Positions 36,998-46,672 of a stretch of DNA of 64,000 bases are shown here, piece after piece. The stretch lies in contig NZ_UPHU01000001.1 of NCBI RefSeq assembly GCF_900566075.1, positions 4,092,325 to 4,156,324 of the forward strand, written 5' to 3'. Position 1 is the stretch's first letter. The number at the start of each line of letters is the position of its first letter. The DNA is from Mycobacterium pseudokansasii. Its GTDB lineage: Bacteria > Actinomycetota > Actinomycetes > Mycobacteriales > Mycobacteriaceae. The notes beneath the pieces are model-generated. The model made no database searches. It saw only the letters and a list, made by a program, of their open reading frames with translations, and was not told the origin of the DNA. A program made the position numbers and the translations under genes.

Positions 36998-37314
36998 CCC
37001 GGCGGCGCAGTGTCACCGCACACGCAGCCGGCGCAGCGATCGAGCAGGGCCGCCGCATGCTGCGCCTGCCGACCATCCGTGACCGATTCGCCGAGATCGC
37101 CGCCGCTGCCGAGCCCGAGCAACTGTCCTATCTGGGGTTTCTGTCGGATCTGGTGATCGCCGAATGCGACGACCGAGCCCGCGGCCGCGCCAAACGCCGC
37201 ATCCGTGACATCCCAGCTTTCCACGACCAAAACGGTTGGAGGAGTCCTCTTTTGATGTCAACCCCGCAATCAACCCCGCCGGCATCGGGCAGTTGGCCAC
37301 CTGCGCGTGGGTTA
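36994..37314 (+). pseudogene. istB: IS21 helper ATPase IstB, 5' fragment
   Basis: The start overlaps the istA stop (ATGA at 36994), as in IS21 elements. The N-terminal part AGAAIEQGRRMLRLPTIRDR and LSYLGFLSDLVIAECDDRAR is family-like. A frame change near 37235-37245 is needed to recover FDVNPAINPAGIGQLATCAWV. The sequence then stops at the TA target of the IS630 element, before the Walker A motif. No functional protein can be made. Confidence 0.88.
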
Positions 37315-38610
37315 AGCTTAGTGGTCGCTGACATAATTACAGTGACGTAATTCAGGTCCCACACTTCCGTACGGTTACGTGGCATGGTTCTCTCGACGAA
37401 GGGACCAACATGCCACGAACCGGTCCGTATCGCCTGACTCTCACCGATGCCGAGCGCACCGAGCTGAAGGCGCGGGCACGAAGATATACGTCACCGTATT
37501 CGGATGTCGTGCGGGCCAGGATCGTGCTCTACGCCGCCCAGGGGATGGGCAACGACGAGATCGCCGCACGCCTGGACACGCCCCGGCAGGTGGTGTCGAA
37601 GTGGCGTAAACGATTCTTTGACGAACGCCTCGCCGGGCTGACCGATTTGCCCCGGGGAGGACGACCCCCGAATTTTTCCCCCTGACGTGGTGGTCGCGAT
37701 CAAGGCGCTGGCCTGCGAACTGCCGGCCAACACCGGCACGCCACTGGCCCGCTGGCATTGCCCCGACCTGGCCCGCGCGGCCGTCGAGCAAGGTATCGCC
37801 GCCTCGATCTCGGGCACCACGATCTGGCGCTGGCTCAGCGCCGATGCGATCAAACCCTGGCAGCACCGCTCCTGGATCTTTCCCCGCGACCCCGACTTCG
37901 GACCCAAGGCGGGCCGGGTGCTCGACCTCTACGCCCACCGCTTCGATGACACGCCGCTGCGCCCCGATGAGTACGTCATCTCCGCCGACGAGAAGACCTC
38001 CATCCAGGCCCGCATTCGCAAGCACCCCACCACACCCCCGGCACCCAGCCAGCCGGCGCGTGTCGAGGCGGAGTACTTCCGCGGCGGCTCCCTGGCCTAC
38101 CTGGCAGCCTGGGACGTGCACCGCGCCAGAGTATTCGGCCGCTGCGAAGCCACCACCGGCATCGACCCCTTCGACCGGCTGGTCGACCAGGTCATGACCA
38201 CTGAGCCCTACGCCACCGCGCGTCGAGTGTTCTGGGTCGTCGACAACGGCTCCTCTCACCGCGGACAGGCCAGCATCGAGCGGCTCCAGCATCGCTGGCC
38301 GAAACTGCACCTGATCCACCTGCCCGTGCACGCGTCCTGGCTCAATCAAGTGGAGATCTACTTCTCCGTCGTACAACGTAAAGTCCTCTCACCCAACGAC
38401 TTCCACACACTCGACGAGGTCCAGGCCCGACTGCTCGACTTCCAGCAGTACTACGAACAGATCGCCACACCGTTCGAATGGAAGTTCACCAAAGACGATC
38501 TGAACGCCCTACCCGAGCGCATCGCCGCCCACAAAGGCGCCGCCCTCACACCCGCCGCATAACGGACCCAACGAATACGTCACCGAAATTCCGCGCCAGA
38601 CCACTTAGGC
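37315..38610 (+). mobile_element. IS630-family insertion sequence
   Basis: A 1296-bp element bounded by the TA dinucleotide target (37313-37314 and 38611-38612), the family's specific duplication. The terminal inverted repeats are imperfect: both ends share TTAGTGGTC or TAAGTGGTC at about 5-13 bp inside, then AATT and GTGACGTA about 25-40 bp inside. The left neighbour is the istB fragment and the right neighbour the 3' end of mbtB. Confidence 0.88.
37410..38562 (+). CDS. IS630-family transposase in two frames (+1 shift at CCC-TGA)
   Basis: Frame A (37410-37685) encodes the helix-turn-helix part, MPRTGPYRLTLTDAERTEL to RGGRPPNFSP, and stops at TGA. Frame B continues DVVVAIKALACELPANTG to the stop at 38562 and holds the DDE residues: ISADEKTSIQAR (Asp), WVVDNGSSHRG (Asp) and NQVEIYFSVVQRK (Glu). 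Reading TTT-TCC-CCC then skipping one T gives an uninterrupted, family-like protein of about 383 residues. The Pro-tRNA on CCC can re-pair with CCT, leaving GAC next, while TGA would slow decoding, so programmed +1 frameshifting is plausible. A simple one-base mutation in the T5C5 run is the alternative. Confidence 0.8.
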
Positions 38611-41600
38611 TAGCCCTCGGCGAGGACTTCCGCATCGGTCAATGCGGCGACCTCGAGGTAGTGGCGGGCGATAATCGGCAGTCGTTCCGGCGTGCCACGC
38701 TGAGCCTCCCGGGCACCGAGCCGTTCGGCGAATCCGGTCACCGTTCGGGTGGCGAACAAGTCCGAGACCAAGGCATGATCGATGTCCAGCCAGTCGCGTA
38801 CCCGCGCAACGACCGTGGTGGCCAACACCGAATCGCCACCGAGGGCCAAGAAATCGTCCTGCACACCAACCGAATCCACACCCAACACCTCGGCGACAAT
38901 GCCAGCGAGCGCGGCCTCCACATCGTTACGTGCAGCACCGTCCTCATGATCTGTGGCTCCGGGTTCCAGCAGCGCGGCCACGGCGCGGCGGTCCAGCTTG
39001 CCGTTCGCGGTCAGCGGAATCTGCTCGAAGAATACGGTGCGACGGGGAATCATGTAGCCGGGTAATAGATTTACGACTGCCGCCGTGACATCGCCGACCT
39101 CGCCCGGATCGCCCGCGATAGCAGCGATCAGCGTGGGCGCGCTGGTACCGACGACAGCCGCGACGGCATGGCGCACGCCGGGCACGGTACGAAGCGCACT
39201 CTCCACCTCGCCAAGCTCGACCCGATACCCGCGAATCTGCACTTGATTGTCTGCCCTGCCCAGGAACTCAATGGTGCCGTCGGGCCAGTACCTGGCGATG
39301 TCACCCGTCTTGTACCAGCGAATACCACCATGCTCGACGAAACGATCTGCGGTCCGTTGCACGTCATTGCGGTAGCCCGCAGCGACATTTGCGCCGCCGA
39401 CCCACAATTCACCGGCAACCCAGTCCGGGCAGTCGCGACCCGACGGCGCCACGATTCGGCACCGTACATTGCGTAGCGGGATGCCGAACGGCACCGTCGC
39501 CCAGTGCGCCGGTGGTTCGCCGACCACTTCGCACATCGTGTGGTGGATCGAAGTCTCGGTCGCACCGCCGAGGCCAGCGAACCGGCATCCCGGGATCTGC
39601 TTGGCTAGCCGGCGGGGCAGATCAGCGCCCACCCAGTCACCACCGAGAATGACGGCACGCAACGAATCACCCAGCCGATCCCCGCCTAGCTCCAGAATCA
39701 TGTCGAGCAGGCTCGGCACACAGTTGAGAATCGAAACCCTTTGGCGGCGAATCAATTCCACCCATGTTGTCGCCACGTGCTGTTGCCCGGCATCGACCAC
39801 TACCAGTGCCCCACCCGCCGAGAACATACCGAAGATGTCGTAGACCGAGAGATCGAACTCGAGGGCGGACAACGCAAGCGCTCGATCGTTGGTGCCGACC
39901 CCGAACCACTCGTTCACGGCGTCGATCGTGTTCATCGCCGCGCTGTGCGGTACCTCGACGCCTTTGGGCAGCCCGGTCGAACCCGACGTGAACAGTACGT
40001 ACGCGATCTCGCCGGTATCAGGAAAAGCCGGCTCCAAAAGCGGTTCCAGAAAACTGCGTGCCGCATCGATGGATAAACACGGAATCGGTGCACCGACATC
40101 CGCCCCTTCGACCGTCAGCGCCGCAACGACATCACCGGTCTGAAGGATCTTGGCGCGCCGCGCATCCGGCTGGTCGAATCCGATCGGCACATACGTGGCC
40201 CCGGCGGCGAGTACCCCGAGCACGGCCAGGACTTGATCGCGCCCCTTTGGTAATTGGACGGCGACCGCATCGCCGGGTCGTACATCGAGGGCGTGCAGTG
40301 CTCCTGCGACGGCAAGGGCGTGTTCCGCGAGTTCTCGGTAACTCCATGCGCCGCCTAGCTCGCCCACGCCCCAGACTACCGCCGGCGCGTCCGGGTTCGC
40401 CGCCGCATGCTCGAAGAACCCTTGATGCAGACACCTGCCGCTCACCGGACCGTCGGTCGCGTTGATCACCGCACGCAACTGTGCCTGCGCGGGGGGCAAC
40501 CGGACCGGGGCCTCAGCGTCCCAGCCGGCATCGCCTGCAGCGAGCCGTTCGACCGCTTCGGTAAAGTTGGCGAACATGGTGCCGACCAGACCGGGTGGGA
40601 AGGCAGACTCGCTTACGTCCCAGTTGAGCAGCAACCCGCCGCGTACCTCGGTGACCTGGGCGTCCAGCAACACCTGAGGCCCCTGCGAAATGATCCACAC
40701 CGGCTCACCGAAGGTCTCGACGACCTTGTCGGTAAACAGCTCACCGAGATCGAGTGCACTGGTGAAGACCACCGGCGCCAGCACCAGCTTATCCCGGTAT
40801 CTGCTCAGATCGCGTAACACCTCAAGTCCGGAATAGGCGGCGTGTGAACCACTTTCGTACATACTGCGTTGAATCGCGCAGGCCCGCTGGGCGACCGACA
40901 TGTTTTCGGTGACGTCGACCTCGAGCATGATCGAGGAAGTGAAGTCTCCGACCACACGGTCGATGTCCGGGTGCACCGGTTCACGCTGAAATAGCGGAAC
41001 GTTCAGCATAAACTTACTCTGCGCAGACCAACCGCCGATGGTATCGGCGAAGACCGCCGCCAACGCCATGGCCGGGGTTATCCCACGAGCATGGGCGCCG
41101 GCTATCAGTCGCTGCTTTGCTTCCGGCGCCAACCAGTGGTCGTAACGGATAGTGCGATGCGAGGCGGTGCGGTTGCCGATCGGGACGGTCGGCAGTTCCG
41201 GCGCACCAGGCATCTCGGGCAACCGCTGCTGCCACCAGTGTCGGTCTCGCTCTCGCACGGCGCGGTCCTCGTGGCGTTCGGTGCGATAACGCCGGTAACT
41301 GTAACCCGGGGCCGGAATCGTTGTTCCCCAGTACAATTCGGCCAGATCCGATACCACAACGCGATAGCTCATCGCGTCACAGGCCAGCATGTCGACGTCC
41401 AGATGCAGCCGGGTACGGTCCTGGTCGTACCGGGTCAGCGTGATATCGATGACCTGACCGTCTTCAATTCCCAGGCGCTGGTGAGTCTTACCGTGGCGCA
41501 GCTCGGCCAGTGTTGATTGGAGCTTATCGGGGCTGTGCCCACGCAGATCGACAACGCCGAACACCGGCCCGCCCGGCCTTGGCATCGTTTGCTGAGTCCC

Positions 41601-42107
41601 GTCCGGGAGGAATCGGGTGCGAAGCATTGGATGTCTCGCGACGAGGTCGGACACCGCCCTTTCCAGGCGTCCTGGATCTATTCCCGCACCGTCGAATTCG
41701 ACGTAGAGATGGGCCGCGACACCGCCGAGCTCCTGTTCATCGGAGCGGCCGACCCAGTACGCGTGTTGCATGGGGGCCAAGGGGAATGGAGTTTCTTCGG
41801 CCGCCGGCACGGGGAGCTGAGCTGCGCCTGGCTCTGCCGCCGTTCCCATCTCATCCGCGGTGAGCAGAGCGTGCCACGAATCGATCGTGGGGCTGGCGGC
41901 AAGTTGGGCGAAAGTTACGTTGGCACCACGTTGACGCCAGCCGCCGGCCAGCGCCATCATACGGATCGAGTTCAGGCCCAGCTGAATGAGATTGTCGTGG
42001 TCGGCCACGTCTGCGGCCGCGCATCCGAGCTGAGCAGCAACCGTCGCCCTGATGGCGTCCCTGCTGATCCGGTCCACTGCGCCGTCCATCCCCCGCACCG
42101 GCTTCAT
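38610..42107 (-). CDS. mbtB: Mycobactin-type NRPS MbtB: ArCP-Cy-A-PCP, thioesterase end missing
   Basis: It loads salicylate and joins it to Ser or Thr to form the (methyl)oxazoline of the siderophore. The 1165 residues show an aryl carrier domain (LIQLGLNSIRMM, phosphopantetheine Ser47 preceded by Asn rather than Asp) and a cyclisation domain from about residue 100 (FPLAPMQHAYWVGR; DVDMLACDAMSYR in place of HHxxxDG). An adenylation domain runs from about 560 to 1030 (LFTSGSTGLPKG, GLGGATETSIHH), followed by a PCP (LALGGDSVLATT). M. tuberculosis MbtB (about 1414 residues) continues into a thioesterase. Here the stop TAG is formed by the TA target plus the first base of IS630, right after YLEVAALTDAEVLAEG. 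The start overlaps mbtF by ATGA. Confidence 0.9.
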   Translation of the reverse strand: MKPVRGMDGAVDRISRDAIRATVAAQLGCAAADVADHDNLIQLGLNSIRMMALAGGWRQRGANVTFAQLAASPTIDSWHALLTADEMGTAAEPGAAQLPVPAAEETPFPLAPMQHAYWVGRSDEQELGGVAAHLYVEFDGAGIDPGRLERAVSDLVARHPMLRTRFLPDGTQQTMPRPGGPVFGVVDLRGHSPDKLQSTLAELRHGKTHQRLGIEDGQVIDITLTRYDQDRTRLHLDVDMLACDAMSYRVVVSDLAELYWGTTIPAPGYSYRRYRTERHEDRAVRERDRHWWQQRLPEMPGAPELPTVPIGNRTASHRTIRYDHWLAPEAKQRLIAGAHARGITPAMALAAVFADTIGGWSAQSKFMLNVPLFQREPVHPDIDRVVGDFTSSIMLEVDVTENMSVAQRACAIQRSMYESGSHAAYSGLEVLRDLSRYRDKLVLAPVVFTSALDLGELFTDKVVETFGEPVWIISQGPQVLLDAQVTEVRGGLLLNWDVSESAFPPGLVGTMFANFTEAVERLAAGDAGWDAEAPVRLPPAQAQLRAVINATDGPVSGRCLHQGFFEHAAANPDAPAVVWGVGELGGAWSYRELAEHALAVAGALHALDVRPGDAVAVQLPKGRDQVLAVLGVLAAGATYVPIGFDQPDARRAKILQTGDVVAALTVEGADVGAPIPCLSIDAARSFLEPLLEPAFPDTGEIAYVLFTSGSTGLPKGVEVPHSAAMNTIDAVNEWFGVGTNDRALALSALEFDLSVYDIFGMFSAGGALVVVDAGQQHVATTWVELIRRQRVSILNCVPSLLDMILELGGDRLGDSLRAVILGGDWVGADLPRRLAKQIPGCRFAGLGGATETSIHHTMCEVVGEPPAHWATVPFGIPLRNVRCRIVAPSGRDCPDWVAGELWVGGANVAAGYRNDVQRTADRFVEHGGIRWYKTGDIARYWPDGTIEFLGRADNQVQIRGYRVELGEVESALRTVPGVRHAVAAVVGTSAPTLIAAIAGDPGEVGDVTAAVVNLLPGYMIPRRTVFFEQIPLTANGKLDRRAVAALLEPGATDHEDGAARNDVEAALAGIVAEVLGVDSVGVQDDFLALGGDSVLATTVVARVRDWLDIDHALVSDLFATRTVTGFAERLGAREAQRGTPERLPIIARHYLEVAALTDAEVLAEG

Positions 42108-45100
42108 TCCGCTCCGTTCTCTGTCATACCAGCGGCAAGCACGGCGATGCCACGTTGCCAGAACTGCATCAAACGGTCGATATCTGAGGGTGTGAATAGA
42201 GCATCACTCCACAGCCAGTTCGCGGTCAGTTGCGGGCCGTCGGGCGTAGAACGTACAAATGCGCTGATGTGCAGGGCAAAGCGCAGTGGCAGATCTGGCT
42301 CGGGATCGACCGGTAAAAATTCAATGTGAGGCCAGGTCAGTGGTGACCAAGGTTGATCCGTGACGCCGCTGAGGTCCAGCCGACCCATGTAATTGAACAT
42401 GATTTGCGGGTCGGGGGCCTCCTGCAATTCGGGGATGTGGTCAACATAACGAAGCAGACCGTAATCCAAACCACCATATGGGATACCCGTGAGGTAGGTG
42501 GTTACCGAATCGAGTACCGCCCGGGCGGCCTGCGGATCCGCCTCGGCCTGCTTGATATCGACAGCCGCAGCACCAGTTCCGAGCCGCACCGGAAACGCGC
42601 TGGTAAACCAACCGACGGTGTTCGTAGTGTCGGTGTCGAGAGTGGCATCAGCACGCCCATGGCTCTCCAGAGCGATGAGCACGCCGGAAGACGGGTCCTG
42701 CGCGTGAACACCACGCCAGCTCGCGACGGCAATCGCGATCGCGGCCAGCAAGAATTCGCGCATTCCCTCCTCTCTGGTGACTGCGGCCAGCACCCGCTCA
42801 GTGGCCTGAACCGCCGTTTCGGTCGGGGTGATCCGCAACGTGGACCAGGTATCCCGGCTGGGGTCTGGATGTCGTGCACCCAACGCGGGATCGGGCCCGC
42901 GGACCTGCGCGACCCAGTATTCGCGTTGGTTCCGCACCTCCGGTGTAGCCGTTCGTTTCCACATCAGCTCCGACCAGTGGCGGTACGAAGTGAACTCTGG
43001 CAGCGCCTTCGGCGTTGCGCCCAAAGTCAACGAACGCCACGCCTCGGCGATATCACCCAACATGATGTGCCAGGACACCACATCCACCGCCAAGTGGTGC
43101 ACGGTGAGGAGCAGCACCTGTTGGTCCACGCCAGACAGCCAAACCGCACGTACCATCGCTCCCGCGCGGGGATCAATCTCGTCGATCACTCGCCGCGCCT
43201 CATATCTTATAGCCGAGTTCAGTTCGGTATCAGTCGATTTCGTCAGCTCCCCGCGGGAAAGTAGGTCGGCGGCGCGGACCACGCCAGGTTCACGAGTCAC
43301 CAGACGCGGCCCGTCGGGCGTGTCGGCCAGAATCGATCGCAGGGTGTCATGCCCATCGAGCAACAACTGCAGCATCAGCTCAATCGAGGAACGCTCGATC
43401 TCGCAGGGCAATCGAAGCAGGATGGTGTGCGTGAAGCGACGATAGTTGCCATACTCGTAAAGGCACGACACTATCGGCAGTGGCAGCACCTCACCGTATT
43501 TGGCACTCTCAACGCACGGACCCGAACCGGCCGCTCCGTCGATCGTGGCCGCGAGTTGGCGAATTGTCGCAGCGGTGAACACCATCCGCGGATTCAATGC
43601 GAGGCCCCGGCGTCGAGCCTTGTGGACCAACGAGATCGCCACAATGCTGTCTAATCCGAGCGAGAAGAAGTCGTCGTCGATGTGCGGCACCATGCCGTTG
43701 AATTGCTCTTCGAATACTGTGCACAGCGACCGCTCGGTGGCGGTGGACGCCGACTCCGCGCCACCGCCTGTGACGTGCCGGACGGCGGTCTCGGCCAGCC
43801 GGTCCAAAGCATGGTTATCCAGCTTGCCGTTGTCATTCACCGGCAGCCAAGGTAATGCCATGATCCGGACCGGGAGCATGTACGCGGGCAGGTGTTCGGT
43901 GAGCGCAGCACGCAGGCGCGCCAGGTCAGCGTGCGCATTCGCTTGCCACACAACGAATCCCACCAGGCTGGTGCCGCCATCACGGCGTACAACGGAGACG
44001 GCCGCGTCGTGTACCCCAGGCTGGCTACGCAGGGCGGCCTCGATCTCGCCAATCTCGACGCGGTAGCCGCGGATTTTGATTTGGGTATCGCTGCGTCCCA
44101 CATAGGTGTAGCCGCCATGAGGTAAGCGACGGACCAAGTCACCAGTGCGGTACATGCGCTGTCCAGGGCGCAGCGGATCGGCCACGAAGCGAGCGGCGGT
44201 CAGTGCTGTTCTGCCGGCATAGCCGCGGGCCAGCTGCGCGCCCGACAGGTAAAGCTCACCTACCACGCCGGTGGGCACTATCCGCAACGCGGAATCCAAG
44301 ACGTACCCGAAGGTTCCAGCGTTCGCCGTGCCGATTGTCGGTGTCTGGTAGTCGTGGACCGAGGCCACCACCGCCTCGACCGTCATTTCGGTGGGCCCAT
44401 AGCAGTTGTAGACCGCGTTGTAGGCCGGGGCCGCCGACAGCGCGCGCAACTGCCCCCAGAGTGCCGCATTGATCGCTTCGCCGCCCAGGGCCAATACCGA
44501 AAGGTTGTGATCCAACAATCCGGCAGCACGCAGCTGCACAAACATCGACGGAGTAGTGTCGATCATGTCGATCCGGTAAGTGGCGATACCTTTCACCAGC
44601 CGATCCGCATCGCGTATCTCGTCGGCGTCGAACAGATGAATCCCATGACCGTCCAGCAGGCCAACCATAGGCTGCCACGAGGCGTCGAAGCTTAACGACC
44701 AGGCGTGCGCGATCCGCAGCCGGCGGCGTAGACGCCGTGCGGCCTCCCGGTAGACCCGCTCGCGGTGGTCGGCGAAATAACTGAGTAATGCGGCATTGGT
44801 GCCAATGACCCCCTTGGGTTCACCGGTCGAGCCAGACGTGAAGATGACGTAGGCGCAGTGTTCCGGATGACGGCGAACCAACGGCGCGGCGGCAGCACGT
44901 CGCGAAATGCGCTCGGCCACGCGGGGATCGTCGAGAACCAACGTGGGAACCCTTGCGCCGACTAGCTTTCCATAACCGGCCTCGGTGATTGCAAACACCG
45001 GATTTGCTTGGCGGAACATAGATTCGATACGAAGTTCAGGAAGCGTCACATCGACGGGCAGATAGGCGCCGCCGGCGGCGAGCACGGCCAGGATGGCGAC

Positions 45101-46672
45101 GAGGGATCTGGTCGAGCGCGACAGCACCAGCGCAACGACCGCTTCCGGACCTACGCCCTGTTCGGCCAGCTCCCCCGCCAGCCGGCTCGCCTCAGCGTGC
45201 AATTCGGCATAGGTATAACGCTCACCACCGCCGGCGGTCAGGGCGACGGCATCCGGTGTGGCGCGGACCTGCCACTCAAACATCTGCCACAGCGTCGTAT
45301 GCGGTGACGGAGCCGACCGTGCCGCAAGATCATCGAACTCTGCACGCTCCGCCGCGGTGAGAATATCCAGCGCGTCTGGCGTGTCGTCGCCAATATCGGG
45401 CAGTTGTCGCAGCACGGCAAGCAGGCGCTCACCGATCTCGCGGGCCGGAAGATGCGGCAGCGCTTCACGAATCAGCTCGACCAGCACCACCAGCTCGTCG
45501 CCGCTGCGGTGCGAGACCACAGTCAACGGGTAGTGCGTCAGACTTTCCATCTCTACCGGAGAAAAGCGGATGCCGTCGGGTGTGCTAACGGTGCGGATGG
45601 CGTCCTCAATCGGTGCATTCTCGAACACGAATAGGCAGTCAAACAGGGTTCCGTGACCATTTTCACGCTGGATTTCCGACAGGCTCAGATAACCGACGTC
45701 ACGCATCGCCGATGACTCGCGCTGCAACCCGGCGCATTGCTTCACCACCGACTCGCTGCTGCTCATCTGGTGCACAACCGGCACGGCGTTGATGAACAAT
45801 CCGACCATGGTCTCGACGCCGGGCAAATCTTCGGGTCGGCCGGAGACGATCGTGCCGAAGACAACATCGCGACGGTCGGTGAGCCTACCGAGCACCACAG
45901 CCCAGGCGAAAAGCACTGCGGTATTGAGCGTGAGGCCGTTGCGGCCGGCCCACTCTCGCAAACGTGCCGTATCGGACGCAGGTAACAGCAGTTTCGTCTT
46001 CTCCGGCACGCCATCACCCGCAGCGATTGTGCCGTCGGCGACCATGAGCGGTCCCGATACGCCCTTCAGATACGCGGTCCACTGGGCGATCGCAGCCGCC
46101 CTGTCCTGCTGGGCGAGCCATACGATGTAGTCACGGTAGGGGCGCGCGGTTGGCAGCCCATCGACCGATCCCGCCGCGCGATACACGGCGAGCATTTCGG
46201 TGAAGAACACGGCAAGCGACCAACCGTCCACCAGAATGTGATGCGCGGTGAAAATCATCCGGCGCCTGGTCTCACCGGGGACGGTGAGCAGAACAACGCG
46301 CAATGCCGGCCCACGACGCAGATCAAACGGCCGGCGCCGCTCCGATCGTCCGATAGCATCGAATTCCGTTGGCAGCGCCAGCCTTTCGGACCACGGCAGC
46401 TCGGCGTGGGCGGGCACGATCTGCACCGGTTTGGGTAAATCGCGATCCCAGAAGGCGGCGCGCAGGTTCGCATGCCGGTCCAACATGGCTTGAGCGCTGC
46501 GGCGAAGCAGCTCGATGTCGACCGGTCCGTCGATATCTATCACGAACTGCATGGTGTAAAGATCGATGCTGTCCCCGGCCATTCGGTATAAGGCGAACAA
46601 CCCTTCCTGCAGAGGGCTGAGGGCGAGAACGTCTTCGATCTGCTGTGGAGCTGCGGTCATGACGGCGTTCAC
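42104..46672 (-). CDS. mbtF: Mycobactin-type NRPS MbtF: C-A-PCP-E
   Basis: An NRPS module for a (hydroxy)lysine unit of mycobactin, by analogy with Rv2379c (about 1461 residues; here 1522). Domain order: condensation (~10-430, TAHHILVDGWSLAVF), adenylation (~470-960, FTSGSTGEPKG, YNCYGPTEMTVE, GRSDTQIKIRGYRVE), PCP (~1000-1050, FFSLGLDSIVAI) and a C-terminal epimerisation-type domain (~1090-1510, LTVHHLAVDVVSWH, TVGWFTSAFPV, FNYMGRLD). Hand-aligned pocket residues start D-A and are not diagnostic to me. It starts at a GTG overlapping the mbtE stop, with AAGGAG just upstream. The next gene, mbtB, also overlaps by 4 bp. Confidence 0.9.
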   Translation of the reverse strand: MNAVMTAAPQQIEDVLALSPLQEGLFALYRMAGDSIDLYTMQFVIDIDGPVDIELLRRSAQAMLDRHANLRAAFWDRDLPKPVQIVPAHAELPWSERLALPTEFDAIGRSERRRPFDLRRGPALRVVLLTVPGETRRRMIFTAHHILVDGWSLAVFFTEMLAVYRAAGSVDGLPTARPYRDYIVWLAQQDRAAAIAQWTAYLKGVSGPLMVADGTIAAGDGVPEKTKLLLPASDTARLREWAGRNGLTLNTAVLFAWAVVLGRLTDRRDVVFGTIVSGRPEDLPGVETMVGLFINAVPVVHQMSSSESVVKQCAGLQRESSAMRDVGYLSLSEIQRENGHGTLFDCLFVFENAPIEDAIRTVSTPDGIRFSPVEMESLTHYPLTVVSHRSGDELVVLVELIREALPHLPAREIGERLLAVLRQLPDIGDDTPDALDILTAAERAEFDDLAARSAPSPHTTLWQMFEWQVRATPDAVALTAGGGERYTYAELHAEASRLAGELAEQGVGPEAVVALVLSRSTRSLVAILAVLAAGGAYLPVDVTLPELRIESMFRQANPVFAITEAGYGKLVGARVPTLVLDDPRVAERISRRAAAAPLVRRHPEHCAYVIFTSGSTGEPKGVIGTNAALLSYFADHRERVYREAARRLRRRLRIAHAWSLSFDASWQPMVGLLDGHGIHLFDADEIRDADRLVKGIATYRIDMIDTTPSMFVQLRAAGLLDHNLSVLALGGEAINAALWGQLRALSAAPAYNAVYNCYGPTEMTVEAVVASVHDYQTPTIGTANAGTFGYVLDSALRIVPTGVVGELYLSGAQLARGYAGRTALTAARFVADPLRPGQRMYRTGDLVRRLPHGGYTYVGRSDTQIKIRGYRVEIGEIEAALRSQPGVHDAAVSVVRRDGGTSLVGFVVWQANAHADLARLRAALTEHLPAYMLPVRIMALPWLPVNDNGKLDNHALDRLAETAVRHVTGGGAESASTATERSLCTVFEEQFNGMVPHIDDDFFSLGLDSIVAISLVHKARRRGLALNPRMVFTAATIRQLAATIDGAAGSGPCVESAKYGEVLPLPIVSCLYEYGNYRRFTHTILLRLPCEIERSSIELMLQLLLDGHDTLRSILADTPDGPRLVTREPGVVRAADLLSRGELTKSTDTELNSAIRYEARRVIDEIDPRAGAMVRAVWLSGVDQQVLLLTVHHLAVDVVSWHIMLGDIAEAWRSLTLGATPKALPEFTSYRHWSELMWKRTATPEVRNQREYWVAQVRGPDPALGARHPDPSRDTWSTLRITPTETAVQATERVLAAVTREEGMREFLLAAIAIAVASWRGVHAQDPSSGVLIALESHGRADATLDTDTTNTVGWFTSAFPVRLGTGAAAVDIKQAEADPQAARAVLDSVTTYLTGIPYGGLDYGLLRYVDHIPELQEAPDPQIMFNYMGRLDLSGVTDQPWSPLTWPHIEFLPVDPEPDLPLRFALHISAFVRSTPDGPQLTANWLWSDALFTPSDIDRLMQFWQRGIAVLAAGMTENGAE

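Larger units (their letters stand above)
35233..37314 (+). mobile_element. IS21-family element, degenerate and truncated
   Basis: The left end with its repeats, a frameshifted istA and the first third of istB remain. The right part, including the IstB Walker A region and the right terminal repeats, is missing because the IS630 element begins at 37315. The left boundary is approximate. Confidence 0.75.
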
